Assembly (NCBI GenBank): GCA_964638165.1 | Contig: CAZWYJ010000027.1 | Coordinates: 1 to 14,288, forward strand | Origin: 2-12-FULL-60-25 sp964638165 | GTDB lineage: Bacteria; Patescibacteriota; Patescibacteriia; 2-12-FULL-60-25 | DNA length: 14,288 bases | Reading direction: 5' to 3' | In this document: in pieces, positions 1 through 7,200 of the stretch | Position numbering within the stretch: position 1 is the stretch's first letter | Layout of the letters: the number at the start of each line of letters is the position of its first letter | Position numbers and translations under genes: made by a program | The notes under the pieces: generated by a model | What the model was told of the DNA's origin: nothing | What the model saw: only the letters and a program-made list of their open reading frames with translations | The model's database searches: none

Positions 1-564
1 GATGAGCGAGCACGGCTCCTCCGAGAGCACGGGTCCGCGCACGGAAATATGCCGATAGACCACCTCGATGACCATGCCGATATTTTTACGGTCTGGAGGA
101 CGATTCACCGCGAGATCGAGGCATTGCATCGAGACGTGGAGGCGGCTGAAGATCCGAAGGCGCAGAAGGAATCTCGAGAAACAAATACTTCTTTGCAGGA
201 GGAATCAACCGACCCTCAAAAGGAAGAAGTTTCGTACTCCCCGAACCAACAAGAAACGATTAACCACGCAAAAAAGCTCGGCATTTCCGATGCCGAAGAA
301 ATTATTCGGGAAATCGCAGAAGACCCGCGCGCAGATGATCTCAGGCTCAACGGTTATACGTACCTGAATCAGATGACTCGCGTTTCGGAAGCCCTCAATT
401 CCCGCGATCGAGCAAGAACTGCGGACGAAACAGCAGCCCTCGAACGCATGCACGAGGAACTCCTCGAGAACGGCATCGCTATCGCATCCGGATCCGATCT
501 CATTGAGCGCGGGAAGGATCAGAAAAGCCAACCGAGAACAAAACGCCAAAGAAAAGCCGCATGA
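1..564 (+). CDS. C-terminal part of an unrecognised charged protein (5' end outside the window)
   Basis: The frame is open from the first base of the window to the TGA at 562-564. It is therefore probably the 3' end of a longer gene, although an ATG at 49 with only a weak purine stretch before it could start a 171-residue protein. The 16 codons before that ATG translate to an ordinary amphipathic stretch, which favours a longer protein. The visible part is hydrophilic and rich in Glu, Arg and Asp. It has probable helices around residues 15-40 (counted from the ATG) and 75-150, a low-complexity Glu/Gln/Ser linker at about 40-70, and a basic tail ending in Lys/Arg/Ala. No signal peptide, membrane segment or catalytic motif is visible. 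I do not recognise the family. It is the only plus-strand gene here and runs into a shared terminator facing thrS. Confidence 0.6.
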   Translation, partial: DERARLLREHGSAHGNMPIDHLDDHADIFTVWRTIHREIEALHRDVEAAEDPKAQKESRETNTSLQEESTDPQKEEVSYSPNQQETINHAKKLGISDAEEIIREIAEDPRADDLRLNGYTYLNQMTRVSEALNSRDRARTADETAALERMHEELLENGIAIASGSDLIERGKDQKSQPRTKRQRKAA

Positions 565-568
565 ATCA

Positions 569-600
569 AAAAACCTCCAATTGAAAAATCGGAGGTTTTT
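569..600. terminator. Bidirectional intrinsic terminator between convergent genes
   Basis: A 10-bp perfect stem (AAAAACCTCC with GGAGGTTTTT) encloses a 12-base loop. The stem starts 5 bases after the plus-strand stop codon and ends 12 bases before the thrS stop. It gives a T run after the hairpin on both strands, so it can end both the upstream plus-strand gene and thrS. Confidence 0.85.
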
Positions 601-611
601 ATTATCCGAAC

Positions 612-2375
612 TTACGAGACGCGCTCTTTTACTTCCTTCAGGATTCGCTCAATGAATGCGGACTTCTCCATGCTCACCTGATCCTGCTGTCCGCGAATAC
701 GCACGGTCAGAGCCTCTCCTGACGCTTCGCGGTCGCCGATCACGAGCGCGTACGGGACCTTTGCCTTCTCCGCGACTCGGATCTTCTTCCCCACGGACTC
801 CGTGTCATCATCCACGTGTGCACGAATACCTGCTACATATAATTCTCCGGCAATTGCCTTCGCAGCGTCATTGTGGCGATCAGCCACAGGGATCACCTGA
901 ACCTGCACAGGAGAAAGCCATGTCGGGAATGCGCCGGCATACTGCTCGATCAAGATACCCAAGAATCGCTCATACGAACCCAGAATTGCGCGATGAATCA
1001 CGACCGGCCGCTTACGCGCTCCATCCTCCTCCACGTACTCGAGCTCGAAACGCTCCGGAAGTTGATAATCCAGCTGAACAGTGGCCACCTGCCACTTACG
1101 ACCAATGACATCTTTGACGCGCACGTCAATCTTCGGGCCGTAGAAGGCTCCATCTCCCTCATTAATGCCATACGAAAGCCCGGAGGCATCCAAGGCGCTC
1201 TTCAAATCCGCTTCCGCCTGATCCCACGTCGCAACCTCTCCCAAAAACTTCTCCGGACGTGTCGAGAGGACCACTTCGACAATCGGAAGATTGAAGACCG
1301 CATATATCGTCTTGATTCGCGTGAGCAATGAGAGGACCTCATCACGCACCTGATTATCACGCGCGAAGATATGACAGTCGTCTTGCGCAAACGCACGGCA
1401 GCGCGTGAGGCCGCCAAGCGCCCCGGAGAGCTCATAGCGATGCAAAACGGTCGTCTCGGCCATGCGCAACGGAAGGTCGCGATAGGAATGCAGTGATTCG
1501 CGGAATACGAGCATGTGCCCCGGGCAATTCATCGGCTTTACAGCCATCTCGCGATCATCAATGGTCATCTTGAACAAGTCGTCTTGATAGTGGTCCCAAT
1601 GGCCCGATGTTTTCCAAAGCTCGGAATCAAAGATCTGCGGCGTCTGAACCTGACTATAGCCTTCACCGTAAGAACATTCACGTACGAAGGCATCCAATTC
1701 CTGACGAACGATCGTGCCATTAGGGAGAAAGAACGGGATGCCCGGCGCCCACGGGTGAAACATGAAGAGTCCGAGCTCCGGACCGAGCTTTCGGTGATCG
1801 CGCTTCTCCGCTTCCTCAAGCATCTTGAGATGCTCGTCCAACTCCTCCTGCGTCGCGAAGACGAGCCCGTAGATGCGCTGCATCTGGGCATTCTCCTGAT
1901 TCCCGCGCCAGTACGCGCCGGAAAACTTCGTGAGCTTGAATGCGCCGATCTGATTCGATGATTCCACGTGTGGCCCGCGACAGAGATCCACAAAATCCCC
2001 TGTCTTATATACGCTCACGGATTTCACGTCGCCCAAATCCTGCCTCTCTTCTTCAGAGAGACTCGTGGTCCCCTTTTCCTTGAGATCTTTGAGAAGCTCG
2101 ACTTTGTACGTCTGGCCCATGCCGTCGAAGAGCGCGATCGCCTCATCAATCCCCATTTCCTGTCGAATAAATGGGAGATTGCCCGAGGTCATCTTCTTCA
2201 TCTCTTTGGAGATCTCTTTGAGATCCTCTTCCATGACCGGACGCCCGATATCAATATCGTAGTAGAATCCGTTTTCGATAGCCGGACCTACGCCGAATTT
2301 CGCCTGCGGAAACAGGCGCTGAATGGCCGCTGCCATGAGGTGCGCGGCACTGTGACGTTGAATGTGAATATCCAT
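612..2375 (-). CDS. thrS: Threonyl-tRNA synthetase lacking the TGS domain
   Basis: This enzyme charges tRNA-Thr with threonine in the cytoplasm. I place the start at the ATG at 2375, giving 587 residues. The open frame extends 45 codons further upstream, but that stretch is the T-box leader. The protein opens directly with the N2 editing domain: H8 and H12 form HxxxH, and C132/H136 the CxxxH pair. The class II core follows, with zinc ligands C284 (in MNCPGH), H335 (in DDCHIF) and H461, motif 2 around residues 322-336 (LTRCRAFAQDD), and motif 3 as GSYERF at about 466-471. The anticodon-binding domain runs from about 487 to the end. The N-terminal TGS domain of about 60 residues, present in E. 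coli ThrRS, is missing. No Shine-Dalgarno sequence precedes the ATG; instead there is an octamer repeat. Expression is probably controlled by the T-box leader upstream. Confidence 0.95.
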   Translation of the reverse strand: MDIHIQRHSAAHLMAAAIQRLFPQAKFGVGPAIENGFYYDIDIGRPVMEEDLKEISKEMKKMTSGNLPFIRQEMGIDEAIALFDGMGQTYKVELLKDLKEKGTTSLSEEERQDLGDVKSVSVYKTGDFVDLCRGPHVESSNQIGAFKLTKFSGAYWRGNQENAQMQRIYGLVFATQEELDEHLKMLEEAEKRDHRKLGPELGLFMFHPWAPGIPFFLPNGTIVRQELDAFVRECSYGEGYSQVQTPQIFDSELWKTSGHWDHYQDDLFKMTIDDREMAVKPMNCPGHMLVFRESLHSYRDLPLRMAETTVLHRYELSGALGGLTRCRAFAQDDCHIFARDNQVRDEVLSLLTRIKTIYAVFNLPIVEVVLSTRPEKFLGEVATWDQAEADLKSALDASGLSYGINEGDGAFYGPKIDVRVKDVIGRKWQVATVQLDYQLPERFELEYVEEDGARKRPVVIHRAILGSYERFLGILIEQYAGAFPTWLSPVQVQVIPVADRHNDAAKAIAGELYVAGIRAHVDDDTESVGKKIRVAEKAKVPYALVIGDREASGEALTVRIRGQQDQVSMEKSAFIERILKEVKERVS

Positions 2376-2378
2376 AAT

Positions 2379-2411
2379 GGTTGATTGGTTGATTGGTAAG
2401 TGGTTGATTGG
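2379..2411. repeat. GGTTGATT octamer repeat just upstream of thrS
   Basis: Three perfect copies of GGTTGATT lie at 2379-2386, 2387-2394 and 2402-2409, with a diverged 7-base unit between the second and third. The array lies between the T-box terminator and the thrS ATG, where a ribosome-binding site would be expected. On the mRNA it reads as CAACC/AATC repeats with no purine-rich Shine-Dalgarno sequence. Function unknown. Confidence 0.7.
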
Positions 2412-2417
2412 CTTGAA

Positions 2418-2690
2418 GAAAAAACAAAAATCCGGCTCACCGGAACATTCGATTTTCATCGAATTCCGATAGCCGGGACGGTTCCGATAGACATCGGACC
2501 GCGGTTCCACCCGTTTTCTCCCCCATAGCCTTGGCGCAGGGGGAACGCTTTGATCTAGTTTTCACTACCCGGTTGGTAGCCGGGGAGAACGCAAGGTTCG
2601 TTTGGAACGATACAAGAATCAACGAAAAAGGTCAAATGAGCGCTTCCATGCTTTACAAAATACGTAAACGTGCTACTTTTTCTTTACGCT
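2418..2690 (-). promoter_or_regulatory. T-box riboswitch leader of thrS (transcription attenuator)
   Basis: The minus strand carries the T-box core GGGTGGAACCGCGG (2499-2512). The antiterminator can be built fully: GGG (2510-2512) pairs with CCC (2475-2477) around the 7-base bulge TGGAACC; GCGG pairs with CCGT (2478-2481); and TCCGAT pairs with ATCGGA over a 4-base loop. The competing terminator reuses CCGGC (2472-2476), which pairs with GCCGG (2432-2436). It continues through CGGAA/TTCCG and TTCGAT/ATCGAA over a GAAA loop, and is followed by a T-rich tract (2418-2430). A likely Stem III (CCCCC 2539-2543 with GGGGG 2520-2524) sits before the T-box. A Stem I candidate pairs GAAAAA (2677-2682) with TTTTTC (2624-2629); an AGTA motif lies on its 5' side, and ACC, a threonine codon, sits at 2630-2632 next to the 3' strand, where a specifier is expected. 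The bulge TGGA fits a tRNA with U at position 73. The core is secure, while Stem I and the specifier are inference. I could not place the promoter. Confidence 0.88.
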
Positions 2691-2880
2691 TTTGAAGACA
2701 ACGCTGGAAACCAAAGAGACTTCGAGTCTCATGACCCAGCCCCTTATGCGCCTTGCGCGCTACAGGTGAGCATCTCGCTCACAATCTTCCTGAGCTAGTC
2801 CCTTCTCTCTCGCTCCCCCTCTCTTCTCCCCATTCCTCTCCAACGAGTCCGCCTCAAGCGTTGACTCGTTTTATTTATTA
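2690..2880 (+). ncRNA. Candidate structured RNA with pyrimidine-rich tract (unassigned)
   Basis: No gene fits this stretch. It holds three hairpins in a row: GCTGG/CCAGC (2703-2707, 2736-2740) enclosing GAGACT/AGTCTC (2716-2730); GCGC/GCGC (2748-2758); and GTGAGC/GCTCAC (2766-2782). A 43-base tract (2799-2841) with only two purines follows, then a strong hairpin with a T-rich tail on the plus strand. A possible plus-strand promoter is TTTACA (2652-2657), 16 bases, then TACTTT (2674-2679) with TGC before it. The layout would suit a plus-strand small RNA of about 190 nt whose C/U-rich part could pair with purine-rich ribosome-binding sites. Alternatively, the hairpins belong to a longer minus-strand thrS leader. 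I found no match to tRNA, tmRNA, SRP, RNase P or 6S RNA signatures. Confidence 0.25.
2842..2876 (+). terminator. Strong hairpin with plus-strand T tail
   Basis: AACGAGTC (2842-2849) pairs perfectly with GACTCGTT (2863-2870), and an inner CGC/GCG pair stacks inside. On the plus strand it runs into TTTTATTTATTA, with another T6 run at about 2884. On the minus strand no T run follows, so as an intrinsic terminator it serves a plus-strand transcript. It also lies downstream of the minus-strand gene ending at 2918 and may act there only as a 3' stabilising hairpin. Confidence 0.5.
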
Positions 2881-2917
2881 TCGTTTTTTAGATACCCTGT
2901 ATCATCCAATTAGTTCT

Positions 2918-4087
2918 CTACCTCATCTTGATCGTCACCCGATCTTTCTGCGTTGGCAGTCGCCGTATCCACTTCGGCCTCACGATGATTTCCGCATCTT
3001 CTACACCATCCGCCCGTTCAACGATACGCTCAGCTTCCGCGATCGGCTCGCCAAGAATATCCAGCTTGTCAAATGAACCCTCTGGAGACGTCCGCTTCGT
3101 AAGCACTTCCGCCGTCACCTCGATATCCGCATCTTCTGATGCCACGTTTGCGCTCTTGATCTCAAACGAGAGGTTCATGGGCGTGCCGGCCATTGCGAGC
3201 TTCCGTCCTTCCGGGACCGCGGCCTCGACCGCCGACTGAATGAAGGCAGCTAATTCCTGCTTGGCGTAGAAAACCGCCGTAACATTCAATTTCATAGACA
3301 TGAGATACGCATCCGTCTCATCCCCAATCATCGCACTCGTATTCTTCGATACCACCTCGGTTCGATACGTCGCCTCCGAAAGCAAAGAGTCATTCACGCT
3401 CGTGCGAAGGGCCTTCTTCGCCTCCTCCAGAATCACCTCTTGCAGAACTTTTTCGGATGCATCAGCATCCTCCTGCCCAAATACCCGCACATTCCGCTCT
3501 CCACCGGCAAACGGCGTGATACTCTCGGCATAGACGAGCTTTTGCATGGAGTCCGAAAGTCCCGGGACGACAAACTTCTGTGTTTTGGTAAAATCGAAAT
3601 TCGGCCCGGATTCGTCCGCGTACGCTTTGACGTCAACCGTCCCCTTGGCCGGAACCGTGACCTGTTCGCTGATACGATACAGTCGGCCATCGCTCGTGAG
3701 CAGCCTCGTCGTCTTTACGAGTGGCTGTGGCTGGGAATTCGTATTCGTAATTCGCACCGTTCCCGTAGAAATTCCCTGAATCTTCTTCGAATCCCCCTTA
3801 GTGACCTGAAATTCCTGCACGCGCTCAAAAACCGCCTGCACCACGCGACCACGCAATGCTCCGTCCGTCCGATCCCGGGAAACTTTTAAATTCACCCGAA
3901 TCGGCGTTGATTCTCGAGAAGGCGTAATCCACACCGTGGCGCGCACGGAAGAAAACCACAAAGCGACAAAAACGATGACGATCGTCAGTCCGATGAAGGA
4001 CATGGCGATCTTCCGATAGACGCCGGACACCGGCGAAGGAGGAAATGGATCGCGACCCCCTCGATGCTTTTGATGGCGAACGGCCAT
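2918..4087 (-). CDS. Membrane-anchored baseplate-J-like protein
   Basis: This is a 389-residue protein with a short basic N-terminus, one membrane segment at about residues 28-47, and a large extracytoplasmic part. At about 105-180 there is a pattern typical of baseplate J/gp47 domains: a GTVRITNT strand, then 'TTRLLTSDGRLYRI', a TVPAKGTVDV strand, ADESGPNFDF and a VPGL turn. An alpha/beta region with predicted helices follows. Related single-pass proteins are common in Patescibacteria and are annotated as baseplate J/gp47 family, but their role is not known and they are not part of a phage tail cluster. No phage genes flank this one. The start is supported by an extended -10 box ending 11 bases upstream, which implies a leader of only a few bases. 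The stop is at 2918. The domain name is from recalled family patterns; the membrane topology is read directly. Confidence 0.6.
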   Translation of the reverse strand: MAVRHQKHRGGRDPFPPSPVSGVYRKIAMSFIGLTIVIVFVALWFSSVRATVWITPSRESTPIRVNLKVSRDRTDGALRGRVVQAVFERVQEFQVTKGDSKKIQGISTGTVRITNTNSQPQPLVKTTRLLTSDGRLYRISEQVTVPAKGTVDVKAYADESGPNFDFTKTQKFVVPGLSDSMQKLVYAESITPFAGGERNVRVFGQEDADASEKVLQEVILEEAKKALRTSVNDSLLSEATYRTEVVSKNTSAMIGDETDAYLMSMKLNVTAVFYAKQELAAFIQSAVEAAVPEGRKLAMAGTPMNLSFEIKSANVASEDADIEVTAEVLTKRTSPEGSFDKLDILGEPIAEAERIVERADGVEDAEIIVRPKWIRRLPTQKDRVTIKMR

Positions 4088-4098
4088 AATGTGGCCTT

Positions 4099-4107
4099 AG
4101 TATAGCA
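4099..4107 (-). promoter_or_regulatory. Extended -10 promoter of the baseplate-J-like gene
   Basis: The minus strand reads TGCTATACT, an extended -10 box. Eleven bases separate it from the ATG, so transcription should begin about 5 bases before the start codon. The mRNA would be nearly leaderless. The -35 position (TTCTGC at 17 bases) is weak. The same 9-mer precedes the gene starting at 9087. Confidence 0.6.
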
Positions 4108-4133
4108 CGTTTTATTAGAATGCAGAATGAGGG

Positions 4134-4168
4134 ATTTCGTATTTCGTAGCTCGTAGTTCGTATTTCGG
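4134..4168. repeat. Heptamer array A (5 units, consensus ANNTCGT)
   Basis: Five contiguous 7-base units on the plus strand: ATTTCGT, ATTTCGT, AGCTCGT, AGTTCGT and ATTTCGG. The last unit ends in TCGG instead of TCGT. The array lies between dnaE and the baseplate-J-like gene and is oriented opposite to array B at 4211-4231. Confidence 0.7.
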
Positions 4169-4210
4169 GCGGCGAGAGACGTACACGCCGCACGAATAAC
4201 AGGAAATGAC

Positions 4211-4231
4211 CCGAACTACGAACTACGAAAC
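4211..4231. repeat. Heptamer array B overlapping the dnaE stop codon
   Basis: On the minus strand three 7-base units read GTTTCGT, AGTTCGT and AGTTCGG, again closing with TCGG. The dnaE stop codon TAG (4223-4225) and its last two codons lie inside the array. Together with array A it makes an inverted pair (19-base arms at 4142-4160 and 4212-4230, one mismatch) that could fold in the dnaE 3' end, but no T run follows. Confidence 0.7.
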
Positions 4232-7200
4232 GCGCCCCGCTCCCCCTACCTTCACCGTATCCGGACCCAATATCCCCTCCAATTCTTTGACGACCGCATC
4301 GTGAAAGGCCATCCGCTGCTCTGACTTGATCAGACGCGCACCGGTTTCATCATGTACTTTCAAATACACGTCATGCATCCCCGGATACCGTTCGCAGCAC
4401 GTACGAAGCTGGGCCAAGATTGTCTGAGAAAGATTCGCCCGAACATGGAGAATGATCGGAACCATATCCTGATGAGAACTTTTTGTACTCTTCATCGAAT
4501 CCTCAGACGAATCTTCCCAATCCCCTTCCCGGATCGCACCTTCCGGCATGGAAGACTTGATCATCGGGAGGTTCTCCGGCGTGATCTCAAAACACGTTTC
4601 AACGAGTAGCTTCATCTCCCCGTCCTTCTCCTGAGGTCGGCCCGTCACGCACATCACGGAATCCGTTTTCAGGATAGACTCGTAGTCTTTAAACGTCCGT
4701 GGAAACACGACGGCTTCGACGGATCCGGATAGATCCTCAAGCTTCGCGAAGAGCATCGGATCCCCTTTCTTCGTATAAATCTTTTTCGTTTCCACCATCA
4801 CGCCTCCGCAACGAACCATCTTCGCCTTCTTGTGCTTCACGAGGTCGGAAATGGGAACGAAGTATCCCCGAAGATACTCCGACGTTTCCTTGAACGGGTG
4901 CTCGGACACGAAGAGGCCGAGGAGTTCGCGTTCCCACGCGAGACGTTCCCGTCGGGTGACTTCCGGAGCCGGCTTCATGGTGATCCGACGAACCGTATCA
5001 ATTGACGTATTCGCGAACAAACTCGATTGGCCGCTCGAAGCCTCCGTCTCGATCTGCTTGTGGAATGCGAGTAAGGCATCAATATTAAAAAGAAGTTGGT
5101 TCCGCTCCCCGAAACGATCCATAGCTCCGGACTTGATGAGCACCTCAAGCGCCTTCCGATTGAATGCGCGACCGCGGATCCGAGAGGCGAAGTCCGTGAT
5201 ATCTTTATACGGGCCGTGCTCTTTCCGTTCCTGCACGATGAGCTCCGCCACGTCTTCACCAAGCCCTTTGACGGCATGCAGGCCAAAGCGAATCGTCGGC
5301 GTTTTTCCTTCCTGATTGAGCGATGCTTTCACGACGCCGAAACCCGAAAATGATTCGTTCACATCCGGTGGCAAGACCTCCATGCCCATACGACGACACT
5401 CTTCGACCTCAATCGTAATACGGTCAATATTACTGATATCCGAATTCATGAGCGCAGCCATGAAGCAGGCCGGATGATGCGCCTTGAGGTAGGCCGTCTG
5501 GTAGGCTACCAAGGCATAGCACGCCGCGTGACTCTTATTGAATCCGTACGCGGCGAATTCCTCAAACTGGGTAAAGACCTTCTCCGCGATCTCGCGCTCC
5601 ACGCCATTCTCTGCCGATCCGTTAATGAACTTCTCGCGCATCTTCACCATGAGCTCGGCGATTTTCTTCCCCATGGCTTTGCGCAATGTATCAGCCTCCC
5701 CGCCCGTAAAGCCGGCCATGTCTTTGGACACTTGCATGACTTGTTCCTGATACACGGGGATACCGTACGTATTCCCCAAAGCGTTCTCAAGGAGCGGGTG
5801 CATGTACTCGATCTTCTCCCGCCCATGCTTTCGGCGGATGAACGAGTCGATAAACTGCATGGGGCCCGGGCGGTACAGCGCCACCATAGCGATGATATCT
5901 TCAATGCATGTCGGCTTGAGCTCGCGAATGTACCGTTTCATGCCGTCGGATTCCAACTGGAATACGCCTGTCGTTTCCGCGCGTCCAAGGAGGTCATACG
6001 TCTCCCGATCATCCAGTGGCACCTTATCTATCTCAATATGGATACCATACACCGCTTCCGCGATGTCCATACATCCGCGAATAATAGAAAGGTTTGAGAG
6101 GCCCAGAAAATCCATCTTCAAAAGGCCAATAGCCTCTACGGACTGAAGTGAGTACTGCACTACGACTTCCACATCTCCGCCCTGCGCTTTCTGCATTGGC
6201 GCGTACGCATCCAGTCGTTCCGGCGCGATAATGATGCCACAGGCGTGCTGTGACGCATGACGCGTAGTCCCTTCGAGGCGGATCGCGAGGCCAATCAGCT
6301 GTTTGACGCGCGGATCCGTTTCGACCAGCGCACGGAGCTCCGGGCTCTCCTTACTCGATTTCTCCAGCGGGATATGCTTGCCTTGCACCGGCGGGGGGAT
6401 GACCTTGGCCACGCGATCAACCTCCTGGAAGGTCATACCGAGCACGCGCCCGACATCGCGTACCGCGGCTCGCGCGGCCATGGTTCCAAACGTGATGATG
6501 CCGGCCACGCGATCGCGACCGTACTTTTCCATTACGTACTCGATCACATCCTTGCGGCGCTCATCATCGAAATCCATATCAATATCCGGCATGGAGATAC
6601 GATCGGGATTCAAAAAGCGCTCAAAGAGCAATCCGTATCGAAGCGGATCAAGATCCGTAATCCTCAAGGCGTATGCCACGATGGATCCGGCGGCGGATCC
6701 GCGCCCGGGTCCAACGACGACGTGATGCAATTTCGCCCAATTCACGTAGTCGTGGACGATCAAAAAGTACGTCGCAAACCCCATGCGTTCAATTGTGCCA
6801 AGTTCAAAATTCAGACGCTCCTTTCCCTCTTCCGGAATGACTCCGTTGTACCGCTCCATGAGTCCAGCCTCACAAATCGCGCGAAGCTCCTCTTCCGGCG
6901 TGCGCCCGCTCGGCACATCAAAGGTCGGGAGCAGATTCACGCCGAGCTGAAGTTCAACCCGGCATCGGTCCGCGATCTTCCGGGTATTCTCAATGGCATC
7001 CGGGACGTGCCGAAAAGCCTCGATCATCTCTTCCGGGCCGGACATCGAGTGATCTGTGGTGGAAACGGAATAGCGATTCTGATCGGAAAGAAGCTTCCCG
7101 TCATGGATACACTGCAGAACGTCCTGCGCCTCGCGATCCTCAGGATCTTCGTACAAAATCTCTTTTGCCGCCACGAGAGATGCTCCGGTCTTGCGCGCCA

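Noticed and set aside
2376..2510. N-terminal extension of ThrRS from an ATG at 2510
   Set aside because: These codons coincide with the T-box antiterminator and terminator and do not encode a TGS domain.
2605..2640. Minus-strand promoter TTGACC, 17 bases, TATCGT
   Set aside because: It falls inside the probable Stem I and linker of the T-box; the TTGACC overlaps the ACC specifier candidate. A start here would remove Stem I. Kept only as an alternative if Stem I is disproved.
2701..2782. Possible tRNA or other known RNA gene
   Set aside because: No TTCGA T-loop with a proper 5-bp stem and no cloverleaf can be drawn; no tmRNA, SRP or RNase P signature is visible.
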